The translations under genes were made by a program, and so were the position numbers. 64,000 nucleotides of DNA from Taeniopygia guttata (taxonomy: Eukaryota; Chordata; Aves; Passeriformes; Estrildidae), in NCBI RefSeq assembly GCF_048771995.1, contig NC_133033.1, positions 5,642,501 through 5,706,500 of the forward strand. Direction: 5' to 3'. The notes below the pieces were generated by a model. That model saw nothing but the letters and a program-made list of their open reading frames with translations, made no database searches and was not told the origin of the DNA. Shown here piece by piece: positions 1 to 12,587 of the stretch (the first letter of the stretch is position 1; each line of letters starts with the position of its first letter).

Positions 1-3000
1 GGTAGCCCTTGTAAAACGTGTAAGTTTCTTGATCTTTTCAGCATTTATTCTACACTAAGCAACAAATCATAAAATTATAGATTCACAGGCTTACATGAAT
101 TGCCACTTTCTATCACACTTTGAATTTACTTTGTCTAAAATTGAAGATTAAAGAGAAATACCTAAGTAAACAAGTTTGAAATGCTGACTTCTACACATCA
201 GTGAATAAATAATACAATAAAATATCTTCCCACCATTTCCATGGTAAACTCAAACTGAAGCTTTTAATTTTCTATATTTTGTTCAAACTCTTAGGCCAAT
301 AATTTAGATTTAGTCTTAGTAAGGATATTTTCAAATACCTAAAGTTGTTTTGTTATAAATTGATATACATTCTTTTGCATATTTTTGTGGGCCTTAGCTC
401 AGAATCCTTTCTGTCACTTAGTCATCACAGAGAACTTTCATTCTAATTTATAATTCAAAGAGATACAGATACCAATAGCAGCCATAATTCTTCCTCTTTA
501 ACCCTCCCACACAAATGTCTTTATATTTTGTGTAGGGGGGTAACATTATCTATTGTTAAAATTCTGCATCAGGAGAGAAACTTCCTACAGGAGCCTATTT
601 ACATTTGCTTCTTATTTTAAAAAGCTTTATTGTTGGGACTGAAGTTTTCCATCCTGTGTGAAAGAAGGTGTTAAGGCCAAAGAGTTGGGCTCTGACCCAT
701 TTGGGTTAAGAAATTGGAACTGATATAACAAATGTAAGAATTGAAGGCTGGGATTTGGCAGTTAAAGGGAACAGGGATAGGGTGAAGAAACAGGAGTAGG
801 AAAGAGGCAAATTGAAAGGACAAGGCAAAGATGACCAGTCTTTGGAGTAACAGGAACTCTGTGCCCTACCTATGAAGCTTGGCACAGAACATCAGTTGTC
901 TGTTTGTTTCCTTTTTTATCAACAAGCATGTTTAAATCCTCTGGAAAAATGTCTGCTTCATTTAATTCTCTTTCACACATATGATGACAAACAGTGACTT
1001 TCTTATTTCATTAATTTGCATGGCAAAACTCTGTATGGTGGTTTGAAATATTTCAGATGACTCATGTCATTGCCAACATGAAATTCTGCTCTTGTTTTCT
1101 CTATTTGCTTTCAAACAGAAGAAATTACATGTACAAAATTACATTAAAAGAATATTGTGTTACTCAGAATTTAGAAATGCCAGACTTAGAGCTAATAACC
1201 ACACAACTTTTGGAGAAATTTCAGCTCATTTCACAATGAGTTTTTAATGAGTTTATTTTCTTGCTCTTCTCTAATGCATGGTCAAAAAGTTGTTTTTGAA
1301 TGTTAACCATACCTAGTGGGAATACAGAATTACTTCAGCCATGGTTTTTGGTAATACTTATGATCATCTCACAGATAGTGATTCATTTTTCCAGTGCTCT
1401 GTGATGTGAGGGTGCTTTACTCCTGAAATTGTTACATTGCTCACAAGCCTTTCTTAGCAATTGTTTTCTTGACAGATATTCAATTTTATTTTCTAGCTTC
1501 CAAAGCTCAGTTTTATTCCTCATTTCTGATGCTGAAGGTGAGTTTGTTTTCCATCTCTGAAAACAAGACTTGGGGATGCTGTAAAGAGAACCATTTTCCA
1601 TAGCACTCCTGTCTTTGGCTGAAATTAGAAAGCCTTATTCAGTTTCAAAGCCCTTTTTACTTCTGCAGTGGATACAAGCAGCAGTTGTCCAACATAAGCA
1701 GATGATCCAAAGGAAAAATAAAAAGTATATTCTTATTATGAACACCTAACATAGCTTATCATCTGGTAAGATGGCTCTGAACATTAAAAGGATATAGACT
1801 ACTAATAATAAGGAGGTTTAATGGTTTTTATATCTTTGAGGTAGCTACAGGTCTTTCAACTTAACTACATTTACACAATAGTTATTAAAATGCAACTGTT
1901 ATCTGTTAATCTTAGTATCCTTCATTATCAGAGCACCTGATTACCACACAACCTGTAACTAATGGAATTGCTCTGAGTGACAGACTAGACCTTCTGAAGC
2001 TGGGCCAAGTGAGCCTTTGGTCAGGTCTTCACCACCTCAGTCCTGCTTTGGTGAAATGATCACCAACTACATCTCCGATGAGGGATTCATTTCATCTGTG
2101 TTAGTCTCAGTAATCAGATGTTCTCTTAGAAATTGGATGAAGCTATAAGATATATTGTATCTGATCATCCTAACCATCTTCTCATCATTCTTCCACGTCT
2201 AGAATTTCCACCAGGGATTTTGCCAGGAATTGTTTCTCTGTTGCTAGTGAAGTGGAATGTATCTGCAGCTCATTGTCTTGGGCATGATGGACATTTTAAG
2301 AGAAGTGATCAAAGCAGAATCAAGCTAAACTACCTTAATTTACAGTAGCATTGATGCTTGTCTTATGGAAACAAATGTAATTACTTCATTTGTCTGTTGC
2401 TGTCTAATTTTCACTTTAACAGGTGCCAAAATAATCAACCTTCACATGATAGCTTGCTTTCTCTGGTTGGATTTACTAAAGGTAGTAGAGACATCTGTAC
2501 AAACTTGGAAGCAGAAGACTAAGTTCTATTCTTTGCTTTTCTTTCACTTGTTACATGCTTTTGGGAAAGTGGTGTTATACCCACATGCTTAGAGGCTTCA
2601 TCCATAAGATCAATATCAAGCCTTTTTTTTATGATGCTCTGAGGTTACTTTAAGTTTCAGTAACAGAATATAGTTATTACCATATTAGACTAAAAATGTT
2701 CTGCTTTACCATTCCTTGTTATTACTATAGTTCCTCCATCAGTAGCAAACATTCTTGGTTTTCATCTCACTAAAAATATTCATATTTTATTTTGATCCTC
2801 ATTACATTCAGTATGTATTAAATTTAGAATAAAGCATTTAGCATGTATTTTAAAAATTGGAAAAGCTGTATTCTAAAATTTAAAAAAGGACAATTTTTTA
2901 GGTTGGTTTTGGGGGAGGGTTGTGGTTTGCTTGGTTTTTTTCTGTAACTAGGGTTGAATTTAAAGATTAACACAAAGATCTGCTGAGAAATTGCTTTTCG

Positions 3001-3929
3001 ATTGGTATAATTGAGACTCCATCCTACTGGAGTAAGAGTCAAGTCTTAATTGTTCACAGAATAGCTGTCCAAATAGTGTGAATTTGTGAAGGCAAGGCAG
3101 CCAAGGCCTGGTTGGTGCTCAGCCATAATTACATAATCTAAATTATACAAAGCAAGGGATCCTCAGGTCCCTTGAAGAAAAACCTGCAAGAGCTTGTCTG
3201 AATTCCTGAAAAGCTTGAGCTATGAGCACAGTTCTGTGTAAGTAATTGAGTTATACAGTCAGTGAAAAAAAGCTGCAAAAAAATATGGTATGAAGCCTCT
3301 TTGTTTCAGAGCAAGTGCAGTGAGTGCACAAGTATGACTGTGATTTCACATGCTTCTTTTTATTGTTGGACTTTAAATCAGCATTTGTATCAATGTAAAG
3401 AAAGATAAGAATAAAAGAAGATTAATTTCAATGTTTTGTTGCTTTTTTTTTTATGTCACTGATTGCTATTTTGTAGTTGAATTGCATTTTAAATTTTACA
3501 TTCAAAATGTTCAGGCTGAGACACAAACACTGCACTTCTATTCCAATGGAAATTTGTGGTATTTTTTTCATTATAGGTCTAAAATTCAGAATTTTTATTA
3601 CACTAGACATTTTTACATTAGAAGCTCCCACTCTAAATTCTAATCTCTTTTCTGTTCCAGAATAATGCCTATAGGAAAACTGTAAGGGTTTTATATTACT
3701 GCAATTTGTTCTCAGAAAGTCTCAAATCTTGTTTAAAAAATGCAAGAATTGTGATTATATAAACAAGTAAAGTCAGTGTCCTATACAAGGCCAAAGATAA
3801 GTAGGAATCCACCTAACTTACAGCTTTCCACATTATCTGTTGGGTGTAGAAATTTTGAAATCCTAACTGTTCTACAAAAAGAGCCCTTATATCTGGAAAT
3901 TGCCCGTGTTTTTTGGCAGAACCTGAATG

Positions 3930-4003
3930 AGATGATTCTGTGAGGAGCTGGTCTCAATGAGTTTATGGGTCCCTCCAAATTGAGATATTCTATGGTTCTG
4001 TGC
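3930..4003 (+). mobile_element. CR1 LINE 3'-end fragment
   Basis: TCCCTCCAAATTGAGATATT followed by CTATGGTTCTGTG matches the usual CR1 3' end in plus orientation. The 5' boundary is unclear. Confidence 0.55.
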
Positions 4004-4897
4004 TATCAGCAATATGAAAATATTTGCCTTTAAGTGTAAAAAATGTTGTGGGCCTTCTTTTGAAATAATACAGTGTCATCTCACTGATTTAAGTATTGCA
4101 CCAATTATTATAATAACTTTAAAAGGACTCATCTTCCACGCAGGAATGCAAAATGAAGAGAAATAACAAGTGTGCTGGCTCACTGCTGCAAGCCCACACA
4201 AAAGAAAACCTGGCCTGACAGTCAGGAGAGTGCTGGGCATTCATTACTTCTCTGGAAATAACAGATGCTTCACTGTCTGTTCATTTTAGAAAATAATCCA
4301 TTCAGCTGATAAATCAAGGGCTGAAATGTATTTAGAATAGTGGTAACAAAATCAGTCCCCTGCCATGAGGTCACTCTTTGGTGAGTCACCATCGAGTCCC
4401 AGAGATGTCATCCTGCTTTTCCCAACAGGTAATTATTGCAAACAGGAAAGGGGACCAGTGGAACTGTAATGATAAGAGTTGGTGTATATATTGAGGGTGT
4501 TTTTAACTTATTTTGGAAGCTACCAAAGTGTATTAACTATGGTCACTAACCAAGTAGCATTGTTCTAGAAACACAAGTGACTCTTTTTTCAAGTGTTTTT
4601 TACTTCATTATTCCCCAATACCTGTGGCTCAAGATGATTCCTGAGAACAGCTGATTTCCTGCATTTCTGACATTCAAGCCAACTGAGAGCCACAAGCACG
4701 TGAGTTTATAAGCTGGCTCTTAGAGATTTAATACACAAAAAAGCCAAATATTTATAGATGCTAAGAACTTGGTCCTTCCAACACATCTCTGTAGCTATTG
4801 AAGGTATACAACATTATTTGTTTGTTAATTTAGGAGTTCTTCACACTATACTTCATATTTTAAGACCAGCCTCCACGTAGGATGTAATTTCATTCAC

Positions 4898-4915
4898 TTG
4901 TTAGTTAACTAACAA
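4898..4915. repeat. 18-bp perfect palindrome
   Basis: TTGTTAGTTAACTAACAA equals its own reverse complement. It contains GTTAAC and could bind a dimeric homeodomain-type factor, but that is speculation. Confidence 0.9.
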
Positions 4916-7900
4916 TTATTTTGCCTAGTATTATCAACTCTACTAAATGAGAGGAAAATAAGATGACAGATGATTAATTCATATGCTTCATGTCAGAAAG
5001 GAGACATTTCCAATGCAAGAAGCCAAGTCCAACACTGAAAGCACCCAGTCTGAACACTACATGATACAAAAATCTGCAGCAAGTTTTTTGCATGCAGTAC
5101 TTTAATTGCAAAATTCTCTTGGAAGAAAATAATTTGGTGTGTCCTTGAAAAAGAACTGTCTCAAACAAGAGGTTCAGAGTATTGCTTACTTGGAAGGACC
5201 AGGCACATTTCAGACTAGTACACAATATTTTGGACAAGGATTCTTCAGGAGAATTTTCAATAAATATTGAAGTGCTTAGAAATGATTTCTTGCAGGATAT
5301 AAAATAGACAATACTTGGTGTAAGATTGGGATGCACAGGAGGCTCGGGTAATTTTTGTTCATTGATCTTGTCATTGGTAGCAGTTATTGAGCTTCTGTAC
5401 CTGGTACAGAGCATAAGGTAAAGCACATCTTAGGACAGACTCATGAGAGACTTTCTTCAGTGAGATTTACAGAGATTCAGTTGCCCTTGATCCTGGGCAG
5501 TGGAGTGCTTTTTCTAGCAGAAGCACAGGAGGCTGAGGCTCATCTTAAGTTTTGCAGTTCAAAAGTATGGCCAGAGCTTTCTTTGAGACCCAAGTCAGAA
5601 TGATTCCACCAAGTAAGCAGAGTTCATTGTTCTGAAATCTAATTAGCTACATTACCAGTCCTGGCACAAAACTGGAATGATCCTCTTCCAGCCAGGGCTC
5701 CCCTTTCAACACATTGCCAATATAAGCATCCTAAATATCTCCTTTATGCTTTGTTGTCCTGCTGTTAACAGAAAAAGTGAGAAAATAATTTCTGATCATG
5801 ATCTAAACCAGAGAGATAAAATAAAATTGCTTCAAATCATTATACATTCCATTGGACTCCTTTTCCTCCTTTTGTCTATTGTGTTTTGACCTACTAACAG
5901 ACACTTTAAGAATACTTTTCAATAGGTACTTTGTGGAGTGGGCTATCAAGCTTTAATTATGTCAAAAGGAGACATCAAGGAAAAGAATCAAAAGAAATTG
6001 TCAGAGGTAAAAGGCTAGAAAAACAATGAATTTTAAATTGACAGATACAATTGACAGAGAACTATGTCAGACCAGATTAAATATTCACAGGGCAGAAAAA
6101 TTTCACAGTAGATGACAGAAATACATATACATCCTCATATATCCAGAGATACAGATACATCCACTTGCCATAGCTGCAGTAATTCAGCTATTTATTAGAG
6201 CTTGATAACAAAACTATGCCTCTGTTCTAAAATCTTCCTCTGCCATAGAAATAATTTATCCTCAACTTTCCCTCTGTACATACAAGGACACCTTTTCATT
6301 GCATACAATTTCCCACCTGAAACTTGGGAAAAGTTAATCCCTTATCAACTGGCTGTCTATTAGTGTTCTCTTACCTTCTTAAATCTTAAAAAGAGATCTG
6401 GTTTACATCCTTTCTTCATTTAAATAATTAAAATTATGCTGAGTACATGTTAACTGCATGAATTATTCACATGATATTATTTTTAAGTCAGTTCTTTGAA
6501 ATGCTTTGGTTTTCTGAAACTGTTTCGATGAATTTGTTCCCAATCTCTTAATGGCTCGACAAACACATTTACTGAGCATGCAGTAAACAACTAGAAATGG
6601 TGTCTTGCAATTCCCAGTATTCAATAAAACCAAGTGATTCATATAATCAGAGAGACTTGATATTGCAATTTTACTCAATGATATATTCCTGTTGACTTCA
6701 GTATAGCTAAAAGCAGAATAGATTGGTAGTCTCTGAAGCTAGTAAGACTTTTACAAAAGAACAAGAATTGTCATTTTTTTAAACCAAACTGTTCCCTAAG
6801 TTGAAACTTGTAAAAAACTATGGTTTGACAAAATTCACAAAATAAATTTTTTAAGTTTTAAAATCATCAAAAGTTTTTATATTGGCATTTAGATTTTATT
6901 TCTTGGTTTGAAATTATTTTCATTTTTAATATTTTATTTATAAAGTTTGAAAACATGAATATGAGCTTTGAAATATTTCTCATCAGTTGTATCCAGCTAA
7001 ATGTTTCAGCTTAACCAAAGTGACAGTTTAGGGGTTCCTTTTGCTTGAAAACGTAAAATACTGTGCCTGGGTATGGAAGAGATTTCAAATCTAAAATGCT
7101 TATATGCCAGAAAAACATTTCCCTACACATCTCTAGTGGTTAGTGGTCTCTCCAGGGGACAGGAAAATACCAGTAATAAAATAAGAAGTATTTTGAATAC
7201 AGAAGTAATGACAAATCAGAATGAGTGATGTGACTCTAACTAAGGGTTAGAGAAGCTGATTTATAATTTAAACAGGGAATTCAGCAAGTCTTTACTTACA
7301 AGGAACAGTTTGACTATTGTGCCCTTTTCCAAAGGATGGATAAACAATCTGTGGGTTTTGGATATTTTCCTTGCCAGCTGTTCTTTATTTATTATTGTCA
7401 GATTTTCTTGTGTGATAAAGAAAAATATAATGGTTCATCTTACAAATCAGATGAAAGCACAATTTATGATGAAACAAAAATGCCTTTAGGGCAATGGAGA
7501 CATAAAAAACAGAGGACTGTTTTATATAATACACTAACAGCTTTCTTACTGCATCTTTCACTTAAGGAAGCTAAAACTACAGCTCCCTGAAGCTGGAATA
7601 TCTGTAATTTTTGTCTGATGGGGAAGGGTTCCACAGAACTGCAATTACAGGTCGGGCATTACCAAGTTTGTTCTCTACAAAATTGTGCTTCAGTCTTTTC
7701 TATTGTTCTAGAATATTATTATTTCCTTCTACTGCCACTGTTCCATCCACTAGTGCTTGGGGAAGAATCTGTCCCTAACTAGGTAGATGCTGTTAGTTCT
7801 GCTTGAGTGGGGGAAAAGAATTTCCTTCAGCAGAATCACCTTGAAAACTTTCACATCTGTGCTTACCTTCCAGAACACATGTCGGCTCACTCAAAACACA

Positions 7901-9812
7901 GTGATCCTTCAATTGTTCTTGTTTCCAGGAATAACTATAGAAGATCTTCTTGTTGAGCAGGTATTGTGCAGTGCTTTGAGATAAAACAGCCCATCTTATC
8001 TCTTAGGCAGGTGGACTGATGGCGTGGGTCAGGTTTTCTAGGCTAAGGATGGAAAGTTACTTGGGGCTGCCTTCAGCTGCTGTGCAGGGACAGCTGGAAA
8101 AGGGCAGCCACTGTCACTAGGAAAGGCTCCTCTGATGTCTGTGCCAGGGTGCTGCAGAGTTGGCATAAAAGATGTTTTGTTATTTCTTTTCCTATATGGT
8201 GGGCATCACTGTGTTTGTGAGCTGCCTAGGTAGATGGATCAGCTGTGTAGCACCAGATCACAGACCAGCTTTGAGATGATGTTTGGTACAGCTCAGTGAT
8301 TTTCTTCTGCTCTTTGCATGTCTCTGCTATGGAGCATTAATATGGTTAAGAATTAGCCCTCAAATCTGGTGATTTCAGTATCTTGTCTGTCAAAAGGTTT
8401 GTAAACTCCTTTGTGTTTTGTCACTGATGCTTTTACTGTAGGATTTGTTAATTATCACAGAGAATACCTGATTTTTCTGCTTACTTGACACTTTCTGTGA
8501 ATGAATCAGAAAGAAGCTTGTTAAATTCCATCTGTCTCTATCAGTAGATGAGTATAGATTTATCTCTGCACAGAATACATTTGGTTGATTCAATAATTAA
8601 AGGTAGCATAATTTTTTTTTGCTTAACCAAAGAGATGTCCAGTCTTCTGAAAATCCTGACTAACACCAGCAATTTCTTGAATGAGATGCTATTGTGTTTG
8701 AAAGGACAAAAGGAGTACCAATCAGCACAGAGAAATTGTGTCTGGTTTGCCACTGAAGTGTCTGACTAAAATCACTATAGGAACCCAAGTGAAACATCCC
8801 TAGCACCTGTCTAAGACAGCAGATGTGACTGTCAGGATAACTCATGTATTTGGCTTTGTTCTCCTTATAATGCAAAAAAAGGAGGCTTAAACCCCTGTCT
8901 ATTGCTTCATTCAATTGCTCTATTTCAATGTAGCATGTTCCATTCCAAAACAGAACTCTGGTTTCATGTAGGTCTGATTATTCCATTCTTTATGAGAAAA
9001 AGTTTCAAAATATCAAAAGCACCCTGTCTAATTTTAAACTTATATTTAGGCTTTAAAATTATTTCTTTTCCCTGTGGCATGTCAGAGGGGGAACATGGCT
9101 GCATACATTAGTGTTCAGGTTGCTTAAAGTTTAAATCAACAAGCCAAGAGTTAACACCATTAAAGGTGCAAACTGCAGGAGATCGAGTCTTAGATGATCA
9201 AGGCAATTGTTCTCTGTGCATCAATGTGCTCATCTGTTAATATACACTGCTGTCTTCTCTGCAAAGCAGGTAAGTGGCAAGGAAAAATAGTCTCATGCTA
9301 TAGATTCAGAGCTGGTTTACAGTTTTCAGAACTTGCTGTAGGGACGACCTTTGTCAGATTAAAACAGTGCTGGAATTCATAAGGCAAAAAAAGTAATTTC
9401 TGATCTCTGCATGTTCTCTCCATAGTCTCAACAGTCAAATTCAACCCAGTGCAATTTGATTTGCAATTTTTCTGAGCAGGGAGTCATGAAGTACTTACAG
9501 TGTGAGCATATATGTATTAATCTACAACTGAGAATATTTACTTTTACTCCAGAACGTTGATTAAAAGGCCAAAGCATTTATTCTATAAACTGATTTAGTG
9601 CAACAAAGGATGGAATCTATGCCATGCCTAATTTAATAAGGAAAATGTATCTGCTAAATTCAGAGAAAGTAGTTATGTGCTTAAAATCATTTGGCTGTTA
9701 AAATATGTTGTTTTTCAAGGCTTGCATAGGTAATACTTACCTTAGTTGTCTTTAAATGGCCAAACTTGTAAGAACACCAATTCTGACAGCATCAGTCTGG
9801 AGTTATTCTTAG

Positions 9813-10110
9813 CACTCAGACATCTGCTCAGACTTCAGACTGCAGAAATTCTTCACTCACAATAAAATAATAACAATTGCAGCCTCATTGTTCCTTGACA
9901 GAAGCCCTTTGAAAATCTTGTCAGGAAGAACTCTTTTTATCTCAACAAACACATAATGCTCAGGTTCCCCTGCTCTTAACTCCAGAATGCTTTAAAAACA
10001 ATCTAGTCTTGTCCAACTGCAGTATTATTGACAAATGAAAGCTTTTTTTTTTTTTTTTGTGTCATGTAATGCTTTTAAAAGCAGCACAAACAATATTTGT
10101 CCATATAGGA
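9813..10110 (+). repeat. Left arm of a large inverted repeat
   Basis: Pairs with the reverse complement of 11207-11486. Anchor matches include GCAGCCTCATTGTTCCTTGA, CCCTTTGAAAATCTTGTCAG and GTCCAACTGCAGTATTATTG. Identity by eye is about 80-85% with small gaps, including a T-run present only in this arm. Confidence 0.85.
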
Positions 10111-11206
10111 CAAAACTTTCCCAACAGATCCTTGCCCTTATATCTCTTTAGACTTGTTCAACTTGTCTAATAGAAAATAGAAGATTGTTTCTATGTAAAT
10201 CTAGAGTTCTGTTTGAAGTTAGACACACAAAATGGAAATAGAAAAGGCTTAAAACATTTTTCATAGCCTGGTTTGGTCTCATCCAGGCTTTAGATATAAA
10301 ATAGAAACAAGCTTTCTAAGGATAAAATTTTAAGCCCTGCAGCACATGCTAACAGTGTGCTGGGGCATTGCATTAGCATCAAACGACAGAGAAAAGAGAA
10401 ACAGTCTGTGGAGTAAAAAAAGACCTCTTCTTTTAGGAGTTGGATTCTCTGCCCCTGCACAGTATCAGATGGGCCTGATTTTCCTTCCTTTGTGATATCC
10501 TTAGCAACCATTGTCTTAGAGTGATCCATGTAAGAATGGATTAAATGACTGAATCAGGCATAGAGTTCACTTCTCTCACCATCAGAGGATGAAAATAGAG
10601 ATATTCAGATATTCACTGCCACAAGCACCAATTTCCTGCACTCTTATGTTACAGTTCAAGTCAGAAGTAGCTAATAGAGCTTGGAACGTACTCATTAGTA
10701 TCAATGTTCAGACTTGAACATTTCCATGCCCCTTTTGTCCCAAAGATTATTTGTCTGCAAACTGTCTTTTCATTTTCTTCTCATTTCTTTTATACTTGAT
10801 TTCTCCTTTTACTCATGTTCTTCTATTATTTCTTCCTTTTATTCTCTCTTCCACCCTCTTTTTTTTTTTTTTTTTTTCACTAAAACTTAAAAAAACTTGC
10901 TCTCAGCTTCTTTCAGGCAATTTGAGATTGTTTTGTGCCGTATAATCTCTGCCCTTCACGTTCTTCCTGCAAATCCTAAAGTCCCTGGAGCTCTTACTTC
11001 CATGGAGAACTCCACAGAATGAGTCCAGTCAGTATTCTTCTTTCCCCTCTTGTCCTGTGAGCCAGGCCATCCCATAATATTTGCCTTTGATTTCAACAAG
11101 AGCCTGTTTGGATGCTGAAGATCTCTAATGGCACTGAGGAGCTGGGAAAACTCCTCAACACGGTCAGGTCACTTAAGGCTTATTTGTACATGTGGACCCT
11201 GACAAC
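10111..11206. other. Spacer between the inverted-repeat arms
   Basis: About 1.1 kb with a pyrimidine-rich stretch and T-run near 10.8-10.9 kb. No transposase-like frame or other gene is visible. Confidence 0.5.
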
Positions 11207-11486
11207 AGTATGGACAAACATTGTTTGGGCTACTTGAAAGCATCAGAAAGCACAAAAAGGCTTTCACTTGTCAATAATACTGCAGTTGGACAAGGCTAGA
11301 TTCTTCTTAAGGCATTCTGAGGTTAACAGGATGGGAACATTGGGTTTCTGTTGAGATAAAAAGAGCTCTTCCTGACAAGATTTTCAAAGGGTTTCTGTCA
11401 AGGAACAATGAGGCTGCAAATGTTAGTGTTATTATTTTAGCATGAGCTAGGGACTTCTGAAATCTGAGTAGATACCTGACTACTAC
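11207..11486 (-). repeat. Right arm of a large inverted repeat
   Basis: Reverse-complement partner of 9813-10110, about 550 bp beyond the proposed GPX7 polyadenylation site. It may be a second copy of an old interspersed element in opposite orientation. I do not recognise the family. Confidence 0.85.
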
Positions 11487-12034
11487 AGTTGAAAAAGGCT
11501 CCATTAAGCATTTGTAACACTAAAGTAGTATTAAACTATATAACATTATGCAAGAATTAAATATTTGAAAAATTATTTCCATAGAAAAAGTATTTTGATT
11601 GTCTGATGTTTGTCTGTACATGTAGCAAAATTGGATAGTGTCATAAATTGAAAAATAAATTTAACATCAGTTTTATGAGGGGAGAGTAATTCTAAGGCAG
11701 AATGCTAGTGGAACAAAGAAATAGCCGTTTCATGTAGACTTTGGTCCTACAGATGTTCAAATGAATATTTAAATATCATCTGATAATCTTGGTGGAAAAT
11801 GCAGAAATTCTTCTCATGGCTTCTGGAGAATTTTTAAAGGCCTTTGTCTTCATATTTCTTTCATTTAAGCTTTATAGATGTATACTAATGCTCTTGTAAA
11901 CTTTCTATACAGCTGAAATTAGCTATGTTTGGTTGTGGTAATTGGAACATTCAAATTCTGCCTGGTCTGAAGGTATCTGTTTTGGCCTTCTTCCTGGCAC
12001 ATGCCTTAAGTCAGTCATGCACTTTTTTCACTTG

Positions 12035-12045
12035 TTTATTTTATT
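12035..12045 (-). promoter_or_regulatory. GPX7: Candidate GPX7 polyadenylation signals
   Basis: Two AATAAA hexamers on the minus strand (12040-12035 and 12045-12040) share one base, about 380 nt beyond the stop codon. They would give a 3' UTR of roughly 400 nt. No transcript evidence is available and other AATAAA copies exist further away. Confidence 0.35.
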
Positions 12046-12423
12046 CATTTTGCAATCAAAATATGACAACAGATTTGCAGATATCAGGGAGATTCCAGCT
12101 AGGACATTCTCATTATTCTCATCTTTCTTCCTATACGAACTAACTTCCTTTAGTGTTACCAACAACTAATGATTGAATTGGGGAAGAAACAATTGCTGAA
12201 GATTTGCTCTTTCCTAGAAAACTCAAACTGAATTTGGTCAGAGAAAAATATCATATTATTTTGAACATGTTAACTTGCTGGTTTCTACATTCTTAGATAG
12301 TGAATACAGATTCAACTAGTCATAATTCCCTTTCCCTATATCCTCTCTTTCGGAATGTGAAAAGACAAAGTCCAGCCTCAATGCTCAATTAAGATGCAAT
12401 TGGCATGCTGTGAGTTTTGAAAG

Positions 12424-12587
12424 TCATAATTCATCTTTCTTCTTCAGGATGATTTTCCTTACAAGTTCTGTAACATGTGGCCTTATTTCTTCAACAGAGA
12501 CAGTAGAGTCCCAAGCCTTTACTACTTTCCCATTGGGGTCCACCAGGTATTTCCAGAAGTTCCAGGTTGGTTCTTCTCCTGTAGAAT
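12424..12587 (-). CDS. GPX7: GPX7 coding exon 3: WNF motif and KDEL terminus
   Basis: 164 nt including the TGA stop. The acceptor is a long pyrimidine run ending CCCTGTAG. It encodes Trp165-Asn166 of the catalytic tetrad and ends KKKDEL. Confidence 0.95.

Larger units (their letters stand above)
1..9812. other. Intergenic region downstream of GPX7, no gene seen
   Basis: AT-rich on both strands, no CpG island, and only short open frames with no recognisable domain. I looked for a SHISAL2A-like gene, which I recall lying downstream of GPX7 in mammals, and did not see it. The only structured items are the CR1 end near 4.0 kb and the palindrome at 4.9 kb. Confidence 0.6.

Noticed and set aside
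1-12000. SHISAL2A or another gene expected downstream of GPX7
   Set aside because: No Cys-rich Shisa-type exon, CpG island or splice-linked frames could be found in this part of the window.
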